A stretch of 64,000 nucleotides of DNA from Luidia sarsii. Its lineage: Eukaryota > Echinodermata > Asteroidea > Paxillosida > Luidiidae. How positions within the stretch are numbered: position 1 is the stretch's first letter; every line of letters begins with the position of its first letter. Location of the stretch: positions 20,327,624 to 20,391,623 of the forward strand of contig OX465101.1 in the NCBI GenBank assembly GCA_949987565.1, in the 5' to 3' direction. The notes beneath the pieces were generated by a model. It did not search any database and was not told the DNA's origin. It saw only the letters and a list, made by a program, of their open reading frames with translations. This document shows, in pieces, positions 29,492-41,694 of the stretch. Both the position numbers and the translations under genes were made by a program.

Positions 29492-29625
29492 GGCTAATAT
29501 GGGTAATCCTACTCATAAAGGTATCAGTGATGGGGAGATGGGTCGCATCGTTGGAGTGGCCTCGCAGAAGCAAAATGATCAAAGCTTAAGGTCAGCTTCA
29601 TTACTACAACATCTACATGAATTGG
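29492..29625 (+). CDS. host gene exon a (CCDC175-like?)
   Basis: The acceptor TTTATGCAG precedes the exon and the donor GGTATGTAC follows. It encodes ANMGNPTHKGISDGEMGR and LLQHLHEL and ends in a phase that joins exactly to 30,009-30,094. No repeat signature. With the next two exons it forms a helical protein that resembles the N-terminal part of coiled-coil protein CCDC175 (inference from memory). Confidence 0.5.
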
Positions 29626-29819
29626 GTATGTACATCATGCAGATTTACATCAAATTAAACCTTTATGCCTGTGTTCCTGAAATACCATACACTGTATGTA
29701 CACAATATGTCTACATTTGTTTTTAGAATTATGTTGTTAATTAGAACACCAATTCTAGAACATTGAGTCAGAAATTAGAAAGTTAGATTCATGTTTGCTT
29801 TGTTCTAAAAGCCCTGACC

Positions 29820-29940
29820 TTTTTTATGTGCATGTACATGCACATGTACATACGTACATGTACATGTACGTATAATACAGTATCTTCCGTATAGTACATT
29901 AAAATACATGTACATGTTCATGTACATATGTACATAGGAG
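29820..29940. repeat. TACATG microsatellite
   Basis: Two short arrays of TACATG/GTACAT in the intron between exons a and b. Confidence 0.8.
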
Positions 29941-30008
29941 GTTATGTATACATGTAGTAAGCTGTTGTAAATTGTACTACTTACCCTACCAATATTTCAC
30001 CTTCACAG

Positions 30009-30094
30009 CTGCACGGATGGGGAGTGTACAGTTTCCATTTCAAGATAACGATATCTGTGCAGTTGCAAATATTGCCAGAGAAGTTCAACAATTG
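30009..30094 (+). CDS. host gene exon b (CCDC175-like?)
   Basis: Acceptor TTCACAG, donor GTATGT. Encodes ARMGSVQFPFQDNDICAVAN and IAREVQQL, ending in phase 0, compatible with the exon at 55,772. Confidence 0.5.
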
Positions 30095-30779
30095 GTATGT
30101 TTTCCAGCATTATCTTATACATGTATAATATAATACCGGGTAAATCAAATTATGTAGAAACTATTCTTTGTCACACCAAAATTATTACAATTACTTACTG
30201 TAGGCCTTATGTATATTCTCACGATTCATTGAATGGAGCCCTCACATGGCCATTATACAAGATTTAAATTGCTATTTGGTCAACACAAAATCTGACCGCA
30301 AATGGGCTAGGATTGTTTTGACAAAAGCCACTGCCTACAGTGTACACAATAATTGTGAAAATGTAGGCCTACATGTGGCTTACTTTACGTACATGTACTG
30401 TACATGTACATGTACATGCATGTAGTGTAAGCTTGGGTGTGAACAACGTACATGTACAGGTATGTTTGCTTGCGTTGTCACTGTGGCGAAAATTCTCTCA
30501 TGTGTTGATCATTTCTCTGTTAGCTGAAGCTCGAAGGGACAAAAGACCGTAAAGCCAAAGAAAGCATCAGTCTTGGGCATCATATAGCAGTGTTGTAGTT
30601 TGTCTTTCCCTCCCGAGTCTGAATCTGAGTCACTTGGCTCCGAGTCCTTCCCTCCCATGTCCGAGTCCTTGCCACGTGAATCCGTGCTTCCTACGGTACA
30701 TTTCCTAGTCCCAGTCCGAGTGTGAGTCCTTTTGAGCATTTCAAGTTGTGTTCTCGGATTCTTGGTGGCATCAGTACAT
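30095..30779. other. intron sequence, no gene seen
   Basis: Contains a TACATG run (30,393-30,420) and a low-complexity GAGTCC/GACTCGG stretch (30,600-30,725) that gives a spurious Ser/Asp-rich minus-strand frame. Confidence 0.5.
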
Positions 30780-31079
30780 TTAAAGGCCCTACACACCATT
30801 TGCACGAATCCGAATTTCGACCTGACGAATTTTGTTAAAGTAACTTACTAAAGTGGAAGTAAATACCAGTAGGAGACACACTGTGAAGTTTCAGCTCTTG
30901 GAATGCTGCAATTTTCCTAAAAAGTGGAATTTTGTACGATTTTAAAAAGGTAGTTTATAAACGACCTTTTCGAAAAAGCCATGCTTACCGCCCTCTATTG
31001 TCTGGATATAGTTAGCCTTTCCGTATTCTTGAACGGCCAAAATGTGTGCACGCGCGCGGGGACCGGGGGGGGGGGGCAG

Positions 31080-31225
31080 AAACGTTTGTATAGCACTACA
31101 ATGTACATGTACATGTACTGTACACTGTATAATAATGTACATGTACACCCACACGTACAGTACACACTGTACGTGTACATGTACAGTGTACATGTACATG
31201 TCGTACATGTACTGTACGTTGTCGT
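31080..31225. repeat. G run and TACATG microsatellite
   Basis: A run of G (31,066-31,075) followed by TACATG/GTAC arrays inside TE-A. Confidence 0.85.
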
Positions 31226-31317
31226 GTAGGCCCTACATACCCGCATGTGACAAAGTTGCATAGGTCTGTGTAATACCATGGTAAAACTAAAACTCAAAAG
31301 TTGAAGTCTGTAAAATC

Positions 31318-31760
31318 ATGGATCAGGAACAGCGGAAACGTCGGCGGGGTTCCGCAGGACGGGTAGTTCTGTCCCCTGTTTCGAAAAGAAGATCTGTGAA
31401 ATAGAAGCAGGCAAGGTATCGTGCGAAGCACGCAGCAGAAATCGAAGCAAAATGGGAGGCGTCATTCATGATTCAGTGTGGTGTGACTGATACTGTAAAC
31501 AAGCGTCAGTCGGAAATAGTCCGAGCATCCGAGTAACTTGGACCCGACAATCACCCTTTTTTTATCGAAATTTGATAATTGGAGGGCCGGGTGACCCGGC
31601 CCTCCAATTTTCAAATTTCGATAAAAAGGGTGACTTGTTGGGTCCAAGTTATTCGGACTAAGTCGGACATGGGTCGGCGTGCAAGAACGGCTGCAGTGCA
31701 GGGATGAGAACAATGACCATAGGCATCACCATCACTATGGCATTATGAATGACGAATCTT
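31318..31760 (+). pseudogene. first exon of a TE-A gene, interrupted by a foldback
   Basis: ATG at 31,318. A very basic N-terminus (MDQEQRKRRRGSAGR) runs to an in-frame TAG, and the frame then continues as KQARYRAKHAAEIEAKW. The exon is split by the FB1 palindrome at 31,528-31,657 and resumes with a His-rich stretch (NNDHRHHHHYG) to about 31,763. Basic N-termini of this kind occur in DNA-binding proteins of transposons. The product is not recognised. Confidence 0.35.
31528..31657. mobile_element. foldback palindrome FB1, copy 2
   Basis: Inverted repeat of about 130 bp: TCCGAGTAACTTGGACCCGA at the left, complementary right arm, centre GGCCGGGTGACCCGGCC. Arms match 23,421-23,558; the centre differs. 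Confidence 0.8.
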
Positions 31761-32260
31761 GCAAGTGAGTACTCAAGCCGAATTTCCCCCATAGCCACTG
31801 TACATTAGTTTATAAGTTAAAACTATTATTATTTAGGGCTTAGATTTGCAAATTGTTGGTCGGCCTTACACTGGATTGTTTTTATTGTCTAATTTGTCTT
31901 TGGGGAACCCCGTAACTATTCCATGAAGAGAAGAAAATACTGTTACTGTTACAGCCAAGTTTCTCAAATTTTTCCCAGAAAATATTCTGTAACGACTAAG
32001 ACCTTTGAAATATCCTATGCCTCCATGGATAGACAATGTCATTTTCAAGTGTTTGAATCTAGTGTCAGTGAGAACATCGTAAATGGAATAGTTTCTCAAG
32101 TAACAATTACTGTACCCGACATTTGGAAAACATTGTAAACTTGTAATGATTGAATATATTTTATTGTAAGGCCGTACAATTAATTTCATATTACATATGT
32201 ATAAGGGTTAATTATAATATTGTAATAATTGCTACTTTAGAATCCCCATACCTATTTAGT

Positions 32261-32327
32261 CAGAGTAACTTGGACCCGACAAGTCACCCTTTTTTCATCG
32301 AATTTTGAAATTTTGAGAGTCGGGTGA
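32261..32327. mobile_element. foldback FB1, half copy
   Basis: The left arm only (GAGTAACTTGGACCCGACAA onward, to a TTTTGAGAGTCGGGTGA end). The right arm is missing, which shows deletion of one arm. Confidence 0.7.
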
Positions 32328-32588
32328 GAAGAAAATTATACTTTATTTTAAATTATACTTGATTAAGTTTTGTCTTTTTTAATTGAATTTTCCTGTATCA
32401 CTCTGTAGTCTCTAAATCATTTCTTCCAATTAAAGGAGATCTAAGTTAGAAAATTACATTTCCAAGTGGTTGAATCTGGTTAGAAGCATCATAAATGGAA
32501 CTGGGATTGAAGAGTAACAATTTTCATTTCAATGTAAAGTTGGCTAAGTGTGCTGGATATTGATAAATGTTCAACAATTGTTTTACAG

Positions 32589-32683
32589 GAGTCATTCATC
32601 AGGCCCTGGATCCCCAGGATCAAGTCATCAAGACAACCTTTTGCCACCTCAGCCCCTGTTGATTTTTCTAGTGCCCCAGTAAG
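32589..32683 (+). CDS. TE-A gene exon
   Basis: Acceptor TTTTACAG, donor GTAAGT. Encodes ESFIRPWIPRIKSSRQP...SSAPV. Its phase matches the next exon at 33,574. Product not recognised. Confidence 0.4.
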
Positions 32684-33054
32684 GTAAGTCCTTTTAACAT
32701 TACAGGCCAATTTCATAGGGAAAGAAACCTCCAACAATTCCCAGGAATGTACTCCTAATTTTTGAGATTTCTTCTGAAAAAAGGGTCATTTTAACTACCA
32801 CACTTGTGCAACTGCAAGTTTGGGGTTAGGGCCTATGTTAATCCCAGGAAATTTCCGTGTAAGCAAGTTCAATGAAAAGTCCAACCATTAGGCCTATAAT
32901 TCCCGGATTTACCTGATTGAAAGGAGGTTACCTGCACTGTGCGCCAACTTATTTCATCATGATGGAACTTACACATGTAGTTGAATTATTGAATTTGTAA
33001 ATTGCTTTCCAATTCCAAATATTAAACTTTACCGACAAAACCGAGACTCAACAA

Positions 33055-33420
33055 ATCATCACTCTTTGTGTTTACTTACCCTTTCATCTTTCCCCTCGTG
33101 ATCTTTCTTTTGTGTTTATCATTTTACCCTTTCATCTTTCCCTCTTTGATCTTTTTTAGTGATTGTTACCTAAATTATCTTTCCCCACTGTGATCATTCC
33201 CCACTCCATGGCCTTCAATTATTTTGTTCCCCTTAGTCTGTCCACCAGCTTTCCCACTTTTTTGCCTCATTTTGTCCTCTGTCATCAGCTGCTTTCTTTT
33301 CCTACACTGTCTGTAGGCCTCTCTGTTTCTGTTATACTGTCTTCGTAATTTTGCCTTTGAGAAAGGTCCTACTATACTAGGATTGAAACATCATGCCCTA
33401 TAAGTTTTTTTTATGTATTT
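33055..33420 (+). mobile_element. Penelope-like 3' tail fragment
   Basis: C/T-rich tract with CTTTCATCTTTCCC words, then a hammerhead-like motif at 33,353-33,396 (core TTGAGAA, longer stem II, GAAACATC). Inserted in an intron of the TE-A gene. Confidence 0.6.
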
Positions 33421-33573
33421 GTCATTGGTGCTTGAAGTTGACACAACCAGCTGTCAATAACTCATATGTACAGCTTTATTTGTAAGATTAGTTTATGGCA
33501 GCTGACACTTCCTGGCATGCATAATTATGTGAATCACCAAATCTTCAAAATGTTTCCATTTTATTTTTTGCAG

Positions 33574-33684
33574 CATAAGCGTTGACTACCAACATGATGG
33601 GGACTTTGTCTGCTTGGAGGACGCTGTTTCTGATGAAGGAGACCTGGATGAGACATGGGAGCCTGTTGTCTCATTGAAGAGCAG
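33574..33684 (+). CDS. TE-A gene exon, acidic
   Basis: Acceptor TTTTTTGCAG, donor GTAAGG. Encodes SISVDYQHDGDFVCLEDAV then an acidic SDEGDLDETWEP stretch, phase-matched on both sides. Confidence 0.45.
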
Positions 33685-34229
33685 GTAAGGCGCTACAGCT
33701 CAAACACTTCAAATACATTGTTTTTGAAATCACAGAGGGTCGTTCTCTGTAATGTGGTTTGCCACAATGCTACTTGTTTGTTATGGTAGTGATTGAACTA
33801 CATTTGTGATGTTTCATGCTTGAAGCTAAACTTGGTAAGATGCTATTGTACATGCAAACATTTATACTCAAACATAAGAATCATGACATGAAGCTATAAC
33901 ATAAAGATAAACATTTTTGTTTCTAATTTGCATGAAGTCATTTCCTTTGCTCCAATCTTTGAAGATTTGCTTTCTATTTTTGTATAAAATGTTTGGCTAC
34001 TTTTCACCTCTGACATTGGTGTCTGAAATCATATTTTTGTTGGCCACAATAATTGTGCTAATTTTCCACAAGCAGTTTGATGATCATCATGACATAAGAA
34101 GCAAGCTAAATAGTAATAATAATTTATAACTTAATATTGTTCGTCTTTTGTACGATTGAAATAGTCAACGGTCAATTTAGTAGAAGCGGTATTTCTTAAC
34201 TTTCTTAAACATTTTGTGATTTTTTTTAG

Positions 34230-34292
34230 GGTAAATCTAGATGGTTTGGATTATATGGCAACCAGTGAAGAGACCTGTGTATGGAAGAGATG
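34230..34292 (+). CDS. TE-A gene exon, probable 3' end
   Basis: Acceptor TTTTTTTTAG. Encodes VNLDGLDYMATSEETCVWKR then TGA. The three exons join in frame, giving a short acidic C-terminal region. It may be a truncated product. Confidence 0.4.
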
Positions 34293-35499
34293 AAGAGGCA
34301 GATGATGAAGAGACTGGGACAGAAAAGTCCTTCACAAGGAGTGGGCTGCACCGGGTGTTGAATAAATGTGAGGGCGCGGAGCAGACCAAGCTCTACATAA
34401 TAACGGAGACAAGGCAGTGGGGGCTGAACAATCAATAATTATGTCAGTAGTATTTCTCTCAGCAGCTTGAAATAGAAGATCTCTTGCTTCTTCCAGGTTC
34501 AAACGGCCTATGTTATCCTGTAATGAACCCTAAACAACATTGATAAATTGTTCAAATAATCATGCCAAACAGATGTGTTTTGTTTTAAAAACTAGACAGT
34601 CATTTGTAGAACAAGAATTATAAAAAAATAATGTGATGAAAACTGATGAATCATTTCTAAACTTAGGGATTAAGCAAGGCTTAGACATTCATCAGCTCCC
34701 ATGCTTATCACTGGTTTCTAATTTCCATGTAACAACATCAATTAAAATGTACATGTAGGCCTACAATGAAAAAAGGACATTGGCTTTGTAGGGGTGTTTC
34801 ACAAATTCACACACATTAGTGCTAATACACATTATACATGTTGATAATATTTGTGTACTGTTGTAATTGTAAATTTGAGTACTGTATCTAAAAAATAGCT
34901 GTGTTCGTTAGCGTACTCTCAACCTTTGTCATAGTTAATCGGCCTAATCAACCACTTGTTGGCCTTGTGCAACAGGTTGAAGATCCCCTACCCGTTGTTG
35001 TACGGCTTCTTTATCCTCTCCTCTTCCTGTGACATTTTCTCTATTACCAGATGCCCTACTTCCTCTCCTACCCACACCCCTTGCTCTTCTATTCTACAAG
35101 TAATAGCAACCTGACAACAATGCATACATGTACATGATGTATACTGTAAATAAAATTGACAAGACACTTTGTAAAAAGACAGTAACTTGAATCCGTCCAT
35201 CACTTACTGTACTGTGATTATGTACTTCAAATTAAACTTACGGGTATGCCTCAGGTTAGTCACATTTTGGTAAAATCTATATTTATTTTATTGCAAACCT
35301 ACATGTATCTAGAATGAAACAAACCCTGGATCAGATTGGAGCAGTCAGTTCAGTCACATAATTATGTACAACCAAAACCAGCTACATGTAATTGCACTAT
35401 TTATGGACATGCCTCACTCTGCATCAGTACCTACAACAAAAATATGAATGGACATGTTGCGGACGTGGAGGTAAACATTATAACGCGGTGGATGGTTGT

Positions 35500-35640
35500 T
35501 GCTAGGTGTTCCTGCAATGGATGACTGTAGAGAATTAATAACTAATCCTGCTTGCATTCTTTCTCCAGCCAGCGGATTAAGTTACAGACTAGTACAAACC
35601 CATTAATGACTCATAAATATTTACTGGTCAATGACCGGAG
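35500..35640 (+). pseudogene. possible P2X7-C-terminal-like exon remnant
   Basis: After an AG acceptor the sequence GTGTTCCTGC encodes a CSCN motif, as in the CSCGKC exon at 42.57 kb of the other TTAA element. A second AG-flanked piece contains DRRQFQDVQ. Both pieces are short and broken. Confidence 0.25.
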
Positions 35641-35929
35641 ACAGTTTCAAGATGTGCAGTTGACCACAATATTCATGTCACTCGGATAGTCACTTTTGCA
35701 GGCATGTTAATGTTTTTATTTGTAAATGTCGACAAAGGTGATCCTTAGGCAAAATAAATAAACTGGTATCAAGCAAAAAATCACATGGCCTGCCGGCCGC
35801 GATATTTTTTTCCGTACCATATAAACGCTATCGGCCCATATGTTTGTGCACAAACAAAGTACATGTACATGTATGAAGAATTGAGTCTCAGGTCCCACTC
35901 AGACGGTACCGGGTGCGGGACGCAAGTGA

Positions 35930-36012
35930 ACGACGAACATGTGCATGTACAGTACATGTACAATGTACACAATGTACATGTACATGTACATGTACATGTA
36001 CTGTACATTGTA
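35930..36012. repeat. TACATG microsatellite
   Basis: Palindromic TACATG array within TE-A. Confidence 0.85.
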
Positions 36013-36861
36013 CAAACGAACGACGTTTAGGTTGTTCGTTTTTGCCATGGCAAAACAATAATAATATAACGCCACAGCGAGACCACATCAATTTCACATA
36101 TAATTCATTACCCAACGTTATTAATATTTTTTCTTGAGCATTTTCAACTTCAATTTCGTTGATACTGCCAGATACCGGTTGTGATTGATAACACCATGAT
36201 AACACGTGTCCAGATTTCACACACATGTATCATATGACACCGTGGAAATATGATTATACTTGATTAAAATAAACACACATGACACAGGTTTGACATTTTA
36301 TGTGAAATTCAGACAGTTTTTCTGTCAAACAGGTCTTGGAAAAAACACGTGAGTTCGATCAGACTTTTGCACGGCCGGCCATGTACAGTACGTACGTCCA
36401 TGTACCAAAACAACCAAAGACCAAACAACGCACGGTCCATACTCAGCGAGCTACACATTCAGTTACCGTTGTGTGCAACGCTGCGTGCAGTGCATGCATT
36501 GAAAGCAACAGGACACTCATTATGCAGCGGCTGTGGCAATGTGGTGACCTTCGAAGCTCCTGGCAACACAGAGCTGGCCAGATGCCTTATCATATCGGAT
36601 TACATTGGCCGATTTGGAATTCGGAAGTTTTAGGGTTAAACGCACGGTGGCGCTATTTAAAATTCTGCTATGTGCATTTTACGATCCTCGAAGCTGACAC
36701 AGTCTGATGAAAAAATGAGTCAGTTTTTCACCATTTTCTCGCGACTTGGTTGACGGATTGAGCTGAAACTTTCACAGGTGTGTTATTTCATGCATATGCT
36801 GGATTAGACAAAGTATGGACGCGTTTCTAAGACCTTTACCAATGGTGTGTAGGGCCTTTAA

Positions 36862-37747
36862 GTGATTTGCACCTGAAATCACAGCTTGATTCTTCTTTGA
36901 CTATTGAATCATTTTACAGAGCAGACTGCCGGAGACAGTTAATTAGCTGGAGACAATTCATAAGTGGTCAGGGCCCGGGAAATTATTTCACTGGTCAAGT
37001 GATTGTAAATAATCTTTCAGAGGTTAAAGACTGTAAAACATAATTTTCTTTTTATATTAATTTTTTTTAAATATAGGTATATATGGTAGCGCCGGCCCTG
37101 TCTTCAAGTGTATGTGGAGCTGTGCTCCCTGGCATGCAGCAACTGCTGAACGCGGTCATTGACTACCGATATAATGTGTGTGTGGGAAAAGCACCATGAA
37201 GTATATATGCAGAATTCAAAATTAGCTGTGTCGCATTGCTAAATTCGACGCACCTTGCAAATCTAGCGATTCAATTGGTCAAACGTGTAGCAAAAAATGT
37301 GACACCAAAATATACCAGTTAGTTGTGCTGAAAAGTGACCACTTCAAATCCTTCAAAGCTGTCACAGACTGTTGATTAGGAAAACCAAAAATATTCAAAA
37401 CAAAATCTTACATTCCCTAAAATACGATGATGTGGGCCTTGTGGCTATTTTATTGTGTCCCACGTGACTTGTTTCCCACGTGAGCCGTGTCTTGACTTCG
37501 CGAAAATGTTCGCCCGTCTTCCCTTTTATTGTGCACTTGATATTACGTTCAGTACGTTGGCTGCTATTAGCTGATATTTCCTTATAATTGATGGTGTTTA
37601 TAAAATTGACCAATGAGATTTTCCCTGTGATCCAGCCTAGACTCTGTCTAGTTCACTGACTTCCCTGCGCATGGTCGCCGGATCCTTTACCTCATGGTCC
37701 ATCTTTTTGAGAGTGTGGGAATAGGCTGCAGCCATACCATATACTCG
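36862..37747. other. no gene assigned
   Basis: AT-rich. Short pieces preceded by AG (36,915-36,960, with RRQLISWRQFI; 37,078-37,180) may be exon relics of the TE-A or PIN-like genes, but nothing can be supported. Confidence 0.3.
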
Positions 37748-37750
37748 CAC

Positions 37751-38034
37751 TAAGGGTCGGACTTTATGTTTAATTTGCTAAATGTTCAGCGTTTCATTTT
37801 TCTGTTTAAACGCTTAAACGTTTTACCAACACCCAATAACAAAGACCACTGCATGTCAGCTCTGTTTCTTCCTAACATGCGAGTTTTTTTGCATGTAAAC
37901 TATGTAGTTTTTGCACGTGAACTATGTACATTGTGTAGCTCAACAACAATGCGTTTGTGGTTGTCGGTGTGTATGCCGATTTCCTATTATTGATAAAACA
38001 AAAAAAGTTTAAAAACGTTTAAACGTCCGACCCT
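37751..38034. mobile_element. short inverted-repeat element (MITE)
   Basis: AAGGGTCGGAC at the left and GTCCGACCCTT at the right, flanked by ACT on each side (possible 3-bp duplication). About 284 bp, non-coding, with GTTTAAACG words inside. It lies at the 5' part of the PIN-like gene region. Confidence 0.55.
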
Positions 38035-38040
38035 TACTCA

Positions 38041-39069
38041 TGTTCCTGGACAGCTTCGTGACCGACCATATATTCTGCTGCCTTGATCATCAAGATGGTT
38101 CTGGATGATGTCCCGTCAACTGTGACTTTGCCTCCACTCTCCGACCTGTCACTCGATAGAGCAAGATAGTGCACTTATTCAACTTCTTAGCCTGGATAAC
38201 AGGTGTCAGCAGTTAGTCTACTGAAACATCAAGCATGGATGTACCTGCTGATCAAGAGTGGTGAGTGCTCTCCATAGCACAAGTTACCGGTATACTGTAC
38301 CTGAAGATTAAAGGAAGAGCTGTATTGCCAAAGCACACATCTCTTGCAATGGCAGGGAGACATTTTACTGGGTTGGCAAGGTTGATTGGTCTGTTTAATG
38401 GCTTGGGCCACTGCATTTCTAATTCAATGGTACCGGTACTTGAACATGACACTGCACTTGCCAATTGTCAACTAGCTTTGGGCAATTCTCTCCCTGCTGG
38501 GACGATGCCAATCTTCTCCACTGTTGTCTGGGACAATATTGATTTTGGTGAAGAAACCCTTTTTGGAAAAGGAACAACTCACAACACTAATGACATCATA
38601 ATCCAAAGACCATCTACTAGTTGTCCACAAGCCCCACAAGTAGTAACATCACCCAAGTCTTGGGGAAAGGCCTTTCCACCCTCCTCCAACTGAAATCATG
38701 CCTTATAATATTATGGGAGCAGGAAGAAGGGTCCAAAGTCTTATGGCTTAAACATTCCTGAAGAAGAGGTACATTACAAGATGAGGTGGTGGCAGTTTTC
38801 GAACAGGCCATTTATGCCAAAGCACAGCAGATCAGGTGGAAGAGCGAGAAGTATTTAAATAAAGTAGTCGTAGTCGTCTGACTAGGGGCCTTTCACACGT
38901 TGATGGCAATGTGAGCATGCATTGGTAAGAGATTTGAGGATGCAGGTTTGGAAAATATAATGGTCGAGTCTGGCATTGTCGCCCAGGGGTCAATCCGTGG
39001 TGTCATGAATGAACACCATTACAATCAAGGTATATGAGAGCACATAAATGTGTAATGGAGACTCTTTAA
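38041..39069 (+). pseudogene. PIN/FEN1-like multicopy gene, 5' part
   Basis: The open stretch 38,265-38,693 includes AMAGRHFTGLARLIGLFNGLG, VWDNIDFGEETLFGKGTTHN and, further on in other frames, LGAFHTLM and a GLENIMVESGIVAQGSIRG segment. From memory this is the N-terminal half of an uncharacterised multicopy family common in cnidarians and other marine invertebrates. Several stops and frame changes are present. The gene is cut at a TTAA (39,066-39,069) by the Kolobok-type element and resumes in the same frame at 43,974. Confidence 0.55.
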
Positions 39070-39450
39070 AGTGCGACTCTAACGATTTTGTCGATTCCAC
39101 GGAAGAAACATATTTCAGAGAACAAGTCCCACTGATTCCAAAAAACATAACTTTTTTAAATTATTTACATTTTTTCACTAGGAAAAAAAGCGTTAAACCC
39201 AGCATTTGTAAGACGCTCGATGGGCCCCTAACGAAAACAGGGTCATTATGATAATCATATGCATGTGACCCCAAAAACGTCATAACCAGGAAAACAACCC
39301 AAGTCCAGCCTACGTTATATAAGCGCACGTACACCAAGTACAGTACGTACATGCACGTGTTTTGCAGTGCCTGTTGCCAAGAGTTCTCTGGTTTTGTATT
39401 CAAGTTACTGTATAAATTTGTGTATCAAAGTTCAGTGATTGTTTCGAGGA

Positions 39451-40452
39451 ATGCCTGTATCCTGTGTTGTTGGTGGATGCACTCGCAATAAAGCGAAAAA
39501 TCCGGACATTTTTGGCTGACGTTCCCGAAGGATACTCAACGCGACGAGCATGTGTACGGTTTGTCAACAACACTCGTTCGGACTTCACGCTGACTTCACG
39601 CTGACTTCTTCATCGTTGATTTGCTATGCACACTTGAGCGATGATTGTGTGGATGAAACTATTCAGATGAAACGGAATCTCGGATTTCCATACCGTTTCA
39701 AGCTTAAAGTTGGGTCTGTCCCAAGCTTCAATTAGGCACCGACCGTACCGGTCAAGAAACAACGGCCGAGTACAACCACCGCCGTACCCGGGCGTTCATT
39801 CAGACGAGGCCGGCCCCAGCACAAGCCAAGTACCGTGCCACCTTCCGTAGCGGAAGAAACAAGGACAGATCCTGGCAAGCGATCTGGGGGAGCATATATC
39901 TCAAATGGGAAAGAGCAAGGGTAGGAATAACTTTTTAATATAAATTCTGATTTATTAACCGAGTTATTTAATTTAGTGTACTACTGTACTAGTACTAGTA
40001 GTAGTATGATGTAGTACAAGTACCGGTAGTACAGTACTCGTAGTACTAGGAGTACTACTACTAGTACTACTATAATGGTAGTATAATAATATTACTACCG
40101 GTAGTTACTAGTACTAGTGTTAGTACTACTTACTTAATTGTTATACATGTATGACAAAGTCTTTCTAACACTACTTTTTACAACAACAAAATAATGTTCT
40201 GGTTTTGTTTTCATTTCTCTATTTGAAATCCTCATACTGCTTGCCAGTAAAAAGACATATTCTTACAGTTTGTTTTGGTAACTAATTCTTTGTTTGTCTT
40301 CCTGTTTGGGTTACAAATTCATGTTTTGATTTTATTTTTATGAACAGATACTGGAACAAGGCGAAGAGGAACATCAACAACATATGATCATTTCTGAAAG
40401 CCTCGACCCAGTCCCAGACTCGGAATCAAGAAATACAGTTGTGACTTTTTAA
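39451..40452 (+). pseudogene. THAP-domain protein, two exons, frameshifted
   Basis: ATG at 39,451. The C2CH zinc module begins MPVSCVVGGCTRNKA. A frame change follows at 39,515-39,520, leading into TFPKDTQRDEH in one frame and then FTLTSSSLICYAHLSDDC (the CXXH half) and GSVPSF, equivalent to the AVPTIF box. A duplicated TTCACGCTGAC word marks a second indel. The first exon ends near 39,908 (GTAGGA). A second exon (about 40,348-40,452, acceptor GAACAG) ends in TAA. THAP domains bind DNA and occur in P and Kolobok transposases and host factors. No ribonuclease-H-like core follows, so this may be an accessory DNA-binding protein. Confidence 0.7.
39960..40140. repeat. TAGTAC microsatellite
   Basis: Array of TAGTAC/ACTAGT words in the intron of the THAP gene. 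Confidence 0.85.
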
Positions 40453-40794
40453 ATCTCATTATTTTGAAGCATACCATTTGCTTAAATTCTTTTTAGGGCG
40501 GGTGGCTGTGACTTTTGTTCTTGCCAAAAGTAAACAAGATCATATTTAGACAAATTAGGGGTCTAATGTTTCGATCGTATATTAGTACTACAGTAGCATT
40601 AGCAGGTCTTTCCTCAAAGGCAGAAATTTGGTTGAAGGTGAAGAGTTCAAAATGATATTTCATTAAAAAAGTAAAAAAGGCCTGCCCAAGACAGTCAAGA
40701 GGGAGAAACTTCCTCCAGCAGCAAACACAGAAAGTAAACAATGTTGCTGTTGAAACATTCTTTATTTTATTAGCGATCATGGCAATATACGTTT

Positions 40795-40975
40795 TGGACC
40801 AGCTCAACAAAAATGAGTATTTAATGAGTGATGTACATAGCTGAATGCAGTACACTATTAGCTTCAAACCTACAGTAAATTGAAGCTGATAATGTAACCA
40901 ATTCAGCTTTGTACATCACTCATTTAAAAACAATGTCCCTTTAATAATACCCATTTTTGTGGAGCTGGTCACAAA
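40795..40975. repeat. imperfect inverted repeat
   Basis: GACCAGCTC...AATGAGTGATGTACATAGCTGAA at the left is matched by the complement of TTCAGCTTTGTACATCACTCATT...GAGCTGGTC at the right. About 180 bp, MITE-like, inside TE-B. Confidence 0.55.
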
Positions 40976-41694
40976 TGTAAAGGACACGCGTAATTTACAC
41001 CACTTTTTCAACTGAATTGCAATGACTAACAGGGAAAATAAACAACACAAACTACATGAATGTACAGGGAACAAAACATTTTTTAAGTCACAGACAGTGT
41101 TGCCATTTAATTTACCATAATGCTTCCGGAAGTTCCGGGCAATTTTAACTGGTATATATCACATAGAATTTTAAGTTAATACACATGTATGCACTTTGGG
41201 TCATTTCCTAGAATGCACTCTTGTTCATTTTGAACATTTCATGAGAATTTCCTTTATTTAACATTGCAAACAGTGCATGGTGATTGATGGGCGGCTATGG
41301 AGAATTTATTTGTAGGGTTTAATGGAGATTTGCCCTTAATAAGGCCAAAAGCAACTGAAGGTGAAGGACTACAAAACAAAATTTCAGTAGAGCAGGAGTT
41401 ATATTTTTTCTGAATGAACAGTTCATAAAACAGGCATAGAACCTTGACCAATAAAAATACAAAAGGAATCACTATTCATACAATACTTTGTAAATATACA
41501 TTCACACAAGGATATCAGCTGATCCATGAAAACACCTTGCCTGAAAATACTGAGGGCAGTATTTACCAGGGAAAGAGTTCCATATTGTATGTCCAGAGAT
41601 ACAGATCAAGGGTAAGAACATAGCCCTAAAACTTTGTAAATCAAACATGGTTGTAGTAATTTGAGGCTTTGTCTAAAAACAATTCACTGTTAAT

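Larger units (their letters stand above)
30784..36857 (+). mobile_element. TTAA-flanked DNA element TE-A
   Basis: Perfect 17-bp inverted ends AGGCCCTACACACCATT (30,784-30,800) and complement (36,841-36,857), flanked on both sides by TTAA (30,780-30,783; 36,858-36,861). TTAA targets are typical of piggyBac and Kolobok. It contains a multi-exon plus-strand gene remnant, a foldback insertion, a Penelope-like tail and several TACATG arrays. A related non-autonomous copy is at 51,119-51,505. No DDE transposase was recognised. Confidence 0.75.

Noticed and set aside
30509..30805. Ser/Asp-rich minus-strand protein
   Set aside because: It derives from a low-complexity GAGTCC repeat with no splice or start support.
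38885..38925. GGGGCCTTTCACACGTTG taken as a Harbinger terminal repeat
   Set aside because: In frame it encodes LGAFHTLM, a conserved segment of the PIN-like multicopy family, and no inverted partner was found.
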